Below, in pieces: positions 13,201 through 24,138 of a stretch of DNA of 64,000 nt (the first letter of the stretch is position 1; each line of letters opens with the position of its first letter). The stretch covers positions 6,758,001 to 6,822,000 of the forward strand of contig NC_052665.1 of the NCBI RefSeq assembly GCF_016802725.1, read 5' to 3'. The translations under genes were made by a program, and so were the position numbers. The DNA comes from Solenopsis invicta (taxonomy: Eukaryota; Arthropoda; Insecta; Hymenoptera; Formicidae). Under the pieces are notes generated by a model. It was not told where the DNA came from. It saw only the letters and a program-made list of their open reading frames with translations, and did no database searches.

Positions 13201-15586
13201 CTTCTTGCCTCCGCCGTGCGCAACGAAGAAATCTCGTGACGTGCTGCTTCTCGAGAAAACGTTTGTCTCCGAGATAACGTGTGCGCGCGCGAGCGACGTC
13301 GCGCCGGCGCGACTCAGGTCGGAATGCGGAATGTACAATTACAAGAATAACAGCACGGTTGTTTGTCTTCTGGAGCCTTAAAATAGGATGATTACAAATA
13401 ACGCTCATTTCGGGCGCGAAGCGAGTAGATGGAGAGACGAGGAATGCGCGGGGATGGAGGAAAAACGGACTATGTTTTTCTCACGTAATTAGCCTTAAGA
13501 GGAGCCTCTCGGATAAACGCCGCGGGGGGAGACACGGACGACGGGACGATTTCTCCGAGATAGGCAGAGAAAATAATTAACCTTACCGTTTTTCCATTGC
13601 GCGAAAGTGCCCGGCCTTTATATACGCGATTCTCGCGTCGGCGTTTAAAGGCCGTAATAAAAGAAACGGGACGCGCCAACGAAAACGTCCCGCGAAACGG
13701 AGAGACGGCGGCACTTCCTCTCTCTCTTTTTTTTTTTTTACCCTCTCTCGTAAGGGAAGCGTCGGAGGAGCGCTCAAGTGGAATTTAATTCGACAAAACA
13801 GCCACGCATACCGACCCCGAGGAATCCGAGTCGCCGGCGATTTTCTCCGAGTACATTTTTAAGGAGTAATATACGACGGAACGAGGAGGCAGGAAATAAA
13901 TGCGAATGAATTATGAATGCCAACTGTTGTGAAATTATTTCCTTTTTGCAACGTTCCAAGAAGATTAGTAGATCAGGCCGCAAAGGGAAAAAGGGATAAT
14001 GTATATACATTTAATTATTGTATTTTAATTAAGTACATATTTGACATTCAAAATGAAAATCAAAACCGGATACCTGAAAGAAGAGCAAATTTGAGGCGAG
14101 ATTCATTTAATGACAATAATTGTACTTTCAAATTTGTATTTGTACGTCATGCCATCGATATCGGGCAACAAAACTATGTATAAAATTCATGAGACGGACG
14201 AAAATAATGATATCGGACCTTTATTTGGTTCCAACGAAAGCTACTGGTTTGAATTTGACTTTAAAATAATTTCTGGTAGCATTGCGGTCCCTCGAATAGA
14301 CATACGGAGTGATATTTAATTCATGACTATTCACCAAACAGCACAGCGCGTGGCGCGCGCAGTTGGGAAGTTTAGCGACCAGTTTCGAGTTTATATACGC
14401 GAGCGGGAGCGAGCGAAGCGCGACGAAAGTCAAAGTGGAGCATTTCGTACGGAGGAAGAGTCACAAAGAGAATTGCGTGTAATGTGCGACTTTGTCGTGG
14501 ATTGCACAAAAGTGCCTCTAGCGATGCGGTATTGACAGATAATACAAAAGCCTCGTCGACTCCGATTTTATTTTTATTTACGTGGGAGAAGGTACTGAAA
14601 GGTCCTCAAACGACATTGTCTTATAACATCAACATCGTTAATTCAATCGACATTCACTCTTTAAATTCATTGTATTATTCAAGGAGTTTCTAAAAATTTC
14701 TTAGCCTTCTGATTTTAATTAATTTATTTTTTTATTATTCTCTAATTGTGCAACTGTTGGCTTTTACGTTGCATTTTAATAATGTTGGAAGATAAAATTT
14801 ATATGCAATGGGTAACTTATCAATCAAGAATAATTTATTTAAAGATGTATTAATACCAATAATAATACCATAGTCCTTCTTAACATCCATCTTACTCCAT
14901 TTTGATGGAATGTCGTCGCTGGGGGATTGTCGTTAAAGCTCGTAATTAGAAACCTCATCGTTCCTCACGACGCAATCATGCTGGGAGTGCTCTCGTGTGT
15001 TTCTTTTTCCGGATTGCAGCGGTAAGAAAGGGGCAGTCCACGTAAGAGATCGGCGCGTGACCAGGGTTTTGCAGAGTGCAGTGTGTCGCAGAGTTAAAGC
15101 GGGTATTTCAACCCGAAACCCAAGCGCCATCGACTACCTCGACTTCACTGGTCACGCTGCGCTTTGTCTCTGATTTCCAGCGAAAGCATTCTGGAGTTAT
15201 GAAACCCCGGAGACAGAGGAACTCCGTATTCTTTCCGGACGGTGATTCAATATCTTTCGCGGCCGGGGAAAGGCCGTGTCGTATGAAAGCTGGAGAACGG
15301 GGAAAAAGAGAGGAAGCGTGGAGGGTAAGAATAAGAGGGGAGACGAAGGGAGAGAGGTGAGAATTGGATTTTCGCGTCTCCCTAAAGCTGACGTGATATT
15401 ATCCATCGAGGGGGCGGGCACTCCGGGAGTTACTAGGATCAGCTGCTAAGTCCCTCTACAACGCACGAGTTATTGCTATAGTGGTACAAAATGATTTCTT
15501 CGTAGAAGATATATAAAGACTCTGATCCTCCTTTGCGGTATTACGTAACGTGCAGGCAAAGTATATTTAGCGATGATTAGACTCAG
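10245..15586. other. Intergenic; AT-rich then GC-rich; no gene recognised
   Basis: AT-rich DNA runs to about 12.1 kb, then a GC-rich, CpG-dense block to about 15.5 kb. The GC-rich block has many overlapping short open frames on both strands, as expected from low stop-codon frequency, and none shows a recognisable domain or a splice-joined partner. It may hold regulatory DNA or 5' exons of a gene outside the window, but I cannot support either. Confidence 0.5.
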
Positions 15587-15653
15587 CCAGAAATGATAAT
15601 GAAATTGACGTAAATTTGACGTCGAAATCATCAAATCGAGTTATTATTTCTGG
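15587..15653. repeat. Hairpin of pre-miRNA-like size
   Basis: CCAGAAATGATAA (15587-15599) pairs with TTATTATTTCTGG (15641-15653) over 13 bp, including one G-U. The total is 67 nt. The interior pairs only partly and asymmetrically. Its size is compatible with a miRNA precursor, but the stem is short. I do not recognise a known mature miRNA in it. Confidence 0.45.
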
Positions 15654-16258
15654 TTGGTAGAGTTGTTACCAATCTTTACAGAAAAAGAAGTTAACGTATT
15701 GGCCAAGTACTAACGGATCGTATTATTTTTTAAAGAAATTTATTAAAGAAAATTTTAGATTTGTGAGATGCCTATGAGAAAGTAGAATGCATGTTCCGTT
15801 AAACTTTTTGAAGATAAAATGTAGACCATCCGCCAGACGCTACCCCAGAGTTCTTAACTTTATTTAGGTTATTTCTGTATTACGTCTAGCAGTACTCGTC
15901 ATAACTCCAAGAAGCAAATCAAGAACTAAAGAAATTCATTACCTACGGTGCATTGTTCCAAATTGAAGGTACATGCATTACTCAAGCCAAGTGGCTGGTG
16001 TTTTAACAGATATAAGAACTAATGTTATTTTAGTTGCGATGTAAATGGAAATATAATGAAAGCGTAAAACTAATTGTCATTTAAAAAATCGACGGAGCGT
16101 CCGCGCAGAAATGTTCGTGTCTTTTAAGGATGTATCATAAAATCTCTGCAAAGTAAATAAACTTTGGAAATGTATTAATACTAACACTTTAAATAAAATA
16201 TATACATAAGCAAGTTGTATGAATAAGATTATATTTTTATTTAAAAACATTTCTTTTA

Positions 16259-16399
16259 TGTAAGTACTTTAAGAGTTCAAGATGGTTTACACAAAATTTT
16301 ATTACGATTGTTCAGTTATTTTGTAAATAAATAAATAAATAAATTAAAGAAACTTTACATAAATCATCTTGAATATTTACTCCTAAAGTACGTAAGTAA
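16259..16399. repeat. Foldback repeat of about 140 bp
   Basis: The segment 16259-16295 (containing TAAGTACTTTAAGAGTTC) is mirrored in inverted orientation by 16354-16399 (containing CTAAAGTACGTAAGTA), with an indel and several mismatches. A poly-A/AAAT tract lies between the arms. It is probably a decayed MITE or foldback element. No clear target duplication was seen. Confidence 0.5.
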
Positions 16400-18728
16400 A
16401 AAAATTCAAATTTTTTTTCATCATTTTTTATTTCATTATTTTATTATTAATTTTTTCAAATAGAAAATCGCTGCCAAATTTTTTTTACTATTTTCAAATG
16501 CCTATAAAACAACTAATTTTTACATAATTTTCTCAATGTTTTAAGAAATGTTCTATACATTCTTAATTAATTTTTCCAGTCTTTATACTTCAGTATTTTC
16601 GAAAAAAAAGTTTTAAGTAAATATTAAAATGTTAAATAAAATTTTATGATCTATATTTAAATAAAATTTTGCCAGATTAATTACATTACGATTCGTCGGA
16701 CGACAAGATGCTAAACTGCCGAAACAATGTCTCGTAGATGAGTGGCTTAAACTGCGTAAGGAGAAGCGACCGAAAGTGCATTCGATAATCTTTGTGTTAT
16801 AACACACCGACGTTACCCGTTTATTATGGACTATTATGGTGTCTTCGGCCTCTCGATAGGATTAGAAATCCCGCGCCTGGTTCGGGCCGGGCTTATACTG
16901 CGTGACTATTAACTGACTTGCAAATTGCTCTTATCCAGTTTCTCCGTTAAACGAGCGCCGTCGACGAACGACGATACGCTCGTTCGCTCGTTCGCTCGTT
17001 CCCCCAGCCGGGCGATATCCGGCCGCGATTAGTCGATTTCTGTACCGTGGCGCGGGGTCGAGAGCTAGACGGATAGGATAATCCGATAATTCCATTACCC
17101 CGCATTGTAATGTCATAAAGTTTCGCCTTAAACCGCCACGCGACCGCCGCCGTCATCTGCGGCGACCTCAGCGGCTGTCGCGCCGCTTGTTCCGCCGAAA
17201 ATTACGTTTCATCGTGTCGTGAGCTATAGCATCGCGTCGAGTATCACGAAGATTAGTCGTGTTGGTATCTCTCGTTTTTCATCATTTTTCATTATAGCTC
17301 GAGGCAACGATGAATCGATTAGCACGTGTAACACAACGAATGCGAGGAGATAATAGCGTTTGAATGAAGTCGATATTTTGATGTTTTTTTTAATGAGATT
17401 TACTACAAATTTTGTTGTGTTTTAGATTTTTGTTAGTAGTATAAGGATTTATATTATTTTTTACGTTTTTTAATACTCAACGAAAAATATGTTTATAAAT
17501 CAACTGATATCATTTATTCTAATAAAGATATGAGTTTATTGCAAAAATATGAACTTTTCTACTGTATTTGTTTTTTTATAATATATATTGCGTAATGAAG
17601 TAAAATGAGCTGACACTTGCAGGATGACGCATAAATTTTGTAGGAAAGTAAATGCTTATAATTTATGTTTAAGTCAAATTTTTTAATTCCTTTTTTATAA
17701 ATGTAGTTTACGATTTTGTGTTTTATTATATAAAATTATTTTTTAAAAACTATTATATTGAAATGTTTACCTTTGGCATGGCATTAATACAAAACTTGCA
17801 CCTTCGGAAAAATTATTTCCAAGAATGTAAATCTTCGTTTTTTCTGTGAGAATACTGTAAGTAGGAAAGTGTAAAACTAAATCAAGCAACATCTTTGATT
17901 TAAAAGTGGAAATAAATGTAATTTATTCAATTTTAGTATCGACGTATCGCTGTTATAAATGACTTTTTGATGAAATTTAAGTTTTATTTTAAATCCAGAA
18001 GTAAAAATTTTAATAAAAAAATAATTTTTTAAAATAATTTTAATAAAATTTGAAATTGTAAGCACTTATAAAGCAAAAAGAAAAAGGTTTGGATTTTACA
18101 TGCAAAAATTTAATTATTCGAAAAATTATTTTTTAGTTTTGTTTACCAAAACAAGGACATTTTTATAAATAAGATTATTATTTATTACACCATATTAAAA
18201 CATGATATTAATAATAAAAAAACATGATATTATAATTTGCTATTAATATTATATTATATTATAACATTAATATAATGGCATCAAGTAGCATTATTTTGAT
18301 AATATAACTACATTTTAAAATATTGCTACACAGATTATACTAAAAAAGAAATTTATTATTATATATTTCAGTAAACTTATTTGTTTTAACGTCATTTACT
18401 CGATTAAAAAATATTTTTACAGTTTATAAATAAATTATTTTATACTAATTAATATTTGTTTAAATCAAGATAATGATGTTAAAATGAATATACTTGATCA
18501 TAAAATGCTTTTTCTTCAACGTATATAATGGCTTGAAGCATGCAATCACTTAGCAATGTTACTTCAATGCGAGTAATCAAATTGAAATGATCATTGCAAA
18601 AAAAATGTCAAAGCGAGAAAGGAACATTGACGATCTACTCACCCGCGGGTCGGGCGTGAACAATCTTGATTTATGACCAAAGCTAACACCTGGTGGATTT
18701 GGCCGAAACCTTTCGACCTAATTTACGA
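16400..18728. other. Intergenic; no gene recognised
   Basis: AT-rich DNA flanks a GC-rich island at about 16.8-17.3 kb that carries a small (GCTCGTTC)3 repeat. No splice-supported coding frame, RNA gene or transposase was seen. Confidence 0.55.
16978..17001. repeat. Tandem octamer (GCTCGTTC)x3
   Basis: Three perfect copies of an 8-bp unit lie in a GC-rich island. This is a simple repeat with no inferred function. Confidence 0.85.
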
Positions 18729-19130
18729 TTAAGTCGGCGAACGTGGTCTTTTTCCGAAAGTATCGCTTTCGACAAAATGTCTTGATGATTTCATTGAAAC
18801 CAACACCAAGAACTGATTTTTCGCACCGGCGTGATTTTCCTGTTTACTCCTCGTTCTCTTCGTCGAAGGCTTATCCACGATGGCTAACTTTGAGAGTGGC
18901 GGAGTAGATATCCGGGAGATCTGTATTCGTGCTGTGCCAGTCCGAGATCAAGCTTCGGCTTCTTCGAGCGAATTCAATCCGGCCAACTCGGTAATTCGTT
19001 TCTGGCGATCTTGCCTTCGCTTTGTCGTGGACATCACAATTTCTCCCTTGTTAGCCAGGAGAATTCGACGAAGGAATCGATGGACCCGAATTTCACGAAG
19101 AGCGTCTTTGCTATTGTAGGAATTTGACAC
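18729..19130 (-). pseudogene. Broken coding-like remnant, unidentified
   Basis: On the minus strand one frame stays open from 19130 down to a TAA at 18729-18731, interrupted by a single in-frame TGA at 18948-18950. The translated composition looks protein-like rather than random: a basic, charged N-terminal part (for example TTKRRQDRQKRITELAGL just before the TGA) and a lysine- and serine-rich part after it. The frame can also be read some way upstream of 19130 without an obvious start. I do not recognise a family; a decayed retroelement or an old pseudogene is the most likely source. No splice-joined neighbours were found. Confidence is low. Confidence 0.3.
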
Positions 19131-22100
19131 AGAACGAGAGGCGACATATTGTGTGATCGCAATCGATAATATCTTATTATGATACCTGAATGAAAAAAAT
19201 TAATATTTTTTATCTTAAAAATCGAAAGAAAATTTATATTTACGATCGACTTAATAACCATGCATTTTGTCGCAGCTGTAAAAAGTGCAATTACTAAAAA
19301 TAAATAACGAATTAATAAAACGCGAAGGACAGCTTTTCGTGCGTCTCTGCGTATCCCCGGGAATTGAATTCAATTAAAAAAAAAAAAAATTACATCGATG
19401 TAAATCCACGTCGGTCTCGTGTTACAGCTGGGTGGACTCTGCGGTGTTTACCTGCGCCGCCTATATCGATCGCCCGCTCGCAGCCACGCGGAATTACGTT
19501 TCGTTGTAAGCCACGCTGTAGCGACGGCACGTAACGCGAGAGCGAACGTCATTACGCCGCTATTTCATCGCGAATGACATATCGCGGGTAAGGGCAGGCG
19601 TTACAGCTTTGCCATTCCGGCATCCGGCGTGCACAGGCGTCGACTGCCGGTTATCGCCGCCGCCGGCACCGCTAACGTCGCTACCCCGTTCGTGTAACAC
19701 GCTCTCGCACACGGATAGAATTGCCCCTCCACCTGCTGCGCCATGCGGGGATACAATTCTCATGTGTGGAAGACCGATTATTTGCGTTACTCTTTGTGAA
19801 TCGGGAATATCACGTTCATTATGCAGAGATTGCGTGAGGAAAGGGTCAACGGGATGACGTGTAAGGAATATACGTTTCCCGGCTTTTATTTCATCAACGA
19901 ATTTCTTCGGTCCTCCTGCGATATTCACGCCCGTGAATTATCCATACCTTCATCTTCCGCACTCTTTCGCGCATTATCACTATTTATAATATCCTGACTC
20001 GCGGTGATCCGCGAGCTGTCGGTTACCTGCGCGAAATTGCATCGCTAATGCGGAGAAGAGAGCTACGGGCGTACGTAATTAAGCGAAACGCGCGAATTAT
20101 GCCAGTTACTTCGTTAAGCGGAAGGACCATCGCGACGCCTGCGTTGGATTAAGTTTTTTCGGCCGAAAACTCGCATTAGCTTAATAAACGTGGCAGTGTC
20201 CATAGACCGCGAAGTTGTGTTTCGGTAATTTACAGCTACTTTGCTTGCACGTCACGTCGCGGCGCTCGCAGTGCCGGGGTGTCGTGCATGCACAACGAAA
20301 TTGTAAGTTAACTACGTAATTCGTTTACTAATTATCGACACCGCTGTCGCACCGTCGTTGGCGTGCAATATAGCGGCGATTATTACCCGGCATTTTCGAA
20401 AAACCGGTGATAAAGTATAAACGAGTAATTGAAAAAGTATGGTGCATTGGGTCGACGTGTAAGCGCATTATCCGCCGATGTTATCGCGGCTGATGGAGCA
20501 GTGAAAAATTAGTCAGCCGAGCCGATCAGCCTTTCCTCGCGGACTTGGTAATTAGTTAAAAATTATTATCGACTCGTAAATTGCATTAACCAAGAGAACC
20601 ACCGCCTTCGAGATGGAATTCGTTGCTACGTCGACGGAGAGAGGGACGGAGTAAAACATCCGTCCGGTTCAAGTTCCCGTCTCTAGCCACCACCGCCTGC
20701 AGCCGCTTCGCCTTGTTTTTATCTTGAAACGATGCATTACGGTAATGACCCGGCGAGCAACAGCCGCGAACGCTGTCTCGCTAATTCCATCGCGCCGCAT
20801 TGCGCTTCGAAACGCAACGCGCCGCTCCGCGTCGCGACGCACTGCGTCGGAAAACGATGCGACGGTGCAAGTACACAAGAGAGTGTGAGAGCGAACGAGT
20901 TAACCGGCTAAGTAACCACGCTCGGTGCACTCCCTAATCACCAAAGGCGCCGAGAGTGCTTTTAAACCTCCCTGCCTCCTTCCGCAGTTACATCCTTATT
21001 CATATGAAGGCCTCTATTAGACCTTCCATTATTCTGATTATATCGCGAAAGAGAACGGGCCGGCGGCGCGGCGGAAGAATCTCGTGAAATATATTAGTTA
21101 AAATAAGGTTAAGTACCGCCCACATCTTCCAACCCCTTTCATCCCTCTTGGTGAGCGCCCGGCCGGCCGAATCCAGTGCAGCTCTCTGACCCCGGCGGCT
21201 TTTCTCGCCATTATAATCCCGAGTTATCGATAATAATTGCTTCGCGACGAAAAGATTCGCCATGCGCGCCGAGAAGAGCTCGTGGTTACCACGCGAGCGC
21301 GGATCCCGTTCTTTATTACAGATTCATCCCCCGCGCGTTACGGTTCGGTGGTTGGGGGCGAGACGACATTTTCGGCGATGAGCATCGTTAAAGGTGTATA
21401 CGGGGCGCTCGCTTAATAGATTTGTTTTATTATTTCGCGTTTTGTCGAATCGCGCGGTGCATGGCGCGTTTCGCGTGTGCGGCGGGCGTGCGAAAACGTT
21501 TCATATTGGATCTCGCGCTGTTTTAATCCGACAGCGATAAAATATTGAAGCAAGATATGGAATTTATGTGCGGCACAGTGGATATGTGTATATGGGCTCC
21601 GGTGAAAATAAATACGGCACGCGGAACGGTGTCATAAATCTGCGCGCGGTAAAACACGCTTTGAACGTTTATTTCCGCGAATTTTCGCGCCCCGTATTTA
21701 GAGCGGCGCTGTCGAATCGTCGAAGGAGTCTGGAATTCGATTATGAAATCCAATTTGAACGCAGCGATGGCTCCGAAACCCTGATTTTCATTCTGACGTT
21801 CCGTTCCGTACCGAAGCGAATCCCCGCGCTCGGCTCACTTTGGAAATAACGCCCCGCATGACCCACTTCGGTTATAACTTCTAATGGTTAATTTCCGATT
21901 CGGTATTCACCATAAAATTCCACGTACGAATTAACCGTCTAATTATTTTACACATGCGCGTCCGTATTGTTAAACTTTTGCATTCGCGTAAAATTTAGGA
22001 AAATATAATATAATCCGATATTTTCGTAAATTTTATTATTCAAAGTTCGAGCATTACTGGTTTAGTTACTCCTGTATGTTACATATTTCCCCTCTACTTT

Positions 22101-23680
22101 ATTAAATACAATATATCTAAATTGTATTCGTGTAGATACAAGAACGTATATAGGAGAGTAAAACTTGGCGTATTTTTGTGCTACACGGAGTTCGTTTTCC
22201 TTCGCAGAAACGCGTGTTTTTTCCGTTTGCTGTACGCTAACAACTTCCGCTTTGAAAAGTCTCTGGAAAGTGCAGCGAAATTTACACACACACACACACA
22301 CATACACACACACACACTCGGGAGAAATTAATAAAATATTCAGCAAAGCAGGGATCGCTTGAATCTAGCCGCTCATCGACGGCGATATGCATTACGTATA
22401 CACAGAGAAATAGGAAGAAACATGCCCGTGATCAGCGAATAGGAAAACCAACTGCATCACCGCTACACCAATACGCTTCCGGCACGCAAGAGTCATGAGC
22501 TAAATCCCGCAGGCTGGAGCCGTCAGAGCCGTCGTAAAAATCTTAGGTGCGACTCGTCGACGTTTGGAGAGATGTCGATATCTTAACCTCAAGCCAAGAC
22601 GGATCATCGTGACGGATTTAAGGATCCACTTGGAGCGACAAAATTAAGTATTTGTTTCGCCAGCTAGAGATAGAAATCCGCGAAATGATCGTCGTGGAAT
22701 TTCGGCGCGAACCACGCGAGTCGCTTTTCGATGACGAGAGCGACCCGGAGAGACAAAGACGCGCGCTAAGAAAATAATATCCGTTATTAATGTTCATAAA
22801 GCTGCAGGCGCATATTCGCGAAATGCTCGCAGTAGTTATTACAACGTTTAATTGCATTAGTGCACAATAGACGGCGATTTAATCTAACGATTTATCGCTC
22901 GCTCTGAGGGATTTATCGCGCCGTTACGTATGTGAGACCGTTCCCGTTCTGTCGCACGTGCGTTACGGACACTCGCCGGATTTTGCCGGTGACAATGTCA
23001 TCTGGGCAAACTTGCTTCCATCGCGTGATCGGTCGTCGTACCTGTCGTCGTCGTGTCGTTGTGTCAGAATTTTCGGAGCTAGCTGCAAACACAAAAAAAA
23101 AACACTTACGGCACGTCAAGTTACGAGAGAGATTTCTTTTTATTATTTTACTGTATAAAATATATTCTCAGCAATGTAAATAGATTCCACACGGATTCGC
23201 GCGACGTATAAATAGTCCAGCTGACGCGATAATCGATTTTCCACTAAACACGCGGTTTTAAGAACAATAGTCAACATTTGTCTGGTCCTAAACCGCGCTT
23301 TCCACATAACTGCGTAAACTCACCTGGCATACATCGGGTTCTCCGGTAACAATGCCGCACGTGTCGATCCACAGACACGTAACGGATCCTAAAATTGTTT
23401 GCATAGTTCATTAAACGTGTTATCTCGCGTGTAGGATAGGATGAACCTTTCGGATTGATTATTCGACGAGGCATTTCGTCGAAATAAACGATGGTAGGAT
23501 ACGCGCGGTCGCGCGCTATTCGCGACCGTTGCGCCAAATGAGCGCAATTAGCCGTTAATCGAGTGACTGAGATATCGCTGGGAGTCCCAGTTTAATCCCG
23601 AAGTCGAAGTCGCATTACTGACGCCGCGGGGAAACGGACCCTCGCGTTAATTCACGCGGGCCACGTCAGCCGTCTGATAA
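19131..23680. other. GC-rich upstream region of TTLL3; no gene recognised
   Basis: A CpG-dense stretch in which many overlapping frames are open on both strands (the longest is 19560-19928, minus). None has a recognisable domain. It contains a (CA)n microsatellite. Part of it may be promoter or 5' UTR sequence of the tubulin glycylase gene that begins coding at 23791. Confidence 0.5.
22284..22317. repeat. (AC)n microsatellite
   Basis: Alternating AC dinucleotides with one AT interruption, about 34 bp. Confidence 0.95.
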
Positions 23681-23681
23681 C

Positions 23682-23688
23682 TATAAAT
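23682..23688 (+). promoter_or_regulatory. Possible TATA box upstream of TTLL3
   Basis: TATAAAT lies about 105 bp upstream of the TTLL3 start codon in GC-rich DNA, where such a match is less expected by chance. Transcription-start data would be needed to accept it. Low confidence. Confidence 0.2.
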
Positions 23689-23790
23689 GACGAGTTACGT
23701 TGACAAATTACGACAAATCGGGGTAATTTAACATTGCTCGTTCGGGAATATTAGGAGGGAGCACGCGGGGAGAGAGCGATCGTACTCACA

Positions 23791-24138
23791 ATGGAGTCCG
23801 CGTGCCAGGATAAGAAGTTTCAATCCAGTTGGAAATTGCCTCCTTCCTCGGTCGATCCGAATAGAAGGGACAGCAGCCCCGTGAATCCATATCATCGATC
23901 CATCTGCGCGAGGATGACGCGTCCAAAGTGGACACTTCCAGACATGGATGATCAGAGTGAAACTGGAATTAGCGGCTTACCGGAATTCGAGTGCGATGCA
24001 GATTCCTGTATGGACGCGTGTTCCTGCTGTACTCTTTCGGGGAAGACAATCGCAAGCTATCGCGGCTGCTGTAAAATGAAACAGTCGACGAGGGAGGCTT
24101 ATTGGAAAATCAAGGCGAAAGTGGAAAACGCTGTCAAA
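23791..24138 (+). CDS. TTLL3 exon 1 (N-terminus)
   Basis: Codes residues 1-116 from the ATG at 23791 and ends after an AAA codon at a GTAATT donor, phase 0. The N-terminal ~90 residues are cysteine-rich in one patch (SCMDACSCCTLSG) and otherwise not recognisable. The end, YWKIKAKVENAVK, is the helix that in TTLL3 proteins leads into the KIF motif of the next exon. An upstream noncoding exon cannot be excluded. Confidence 0.8.

Noticed and set aside
19560..19928. 122-codon open frame on the minus strand
   Set aside because: It lies in CpG-rich DNA with overlapping open frames on the other strand, no domain, no splice partner, and glycine/alanine runs typical of GC-rich nonsense.
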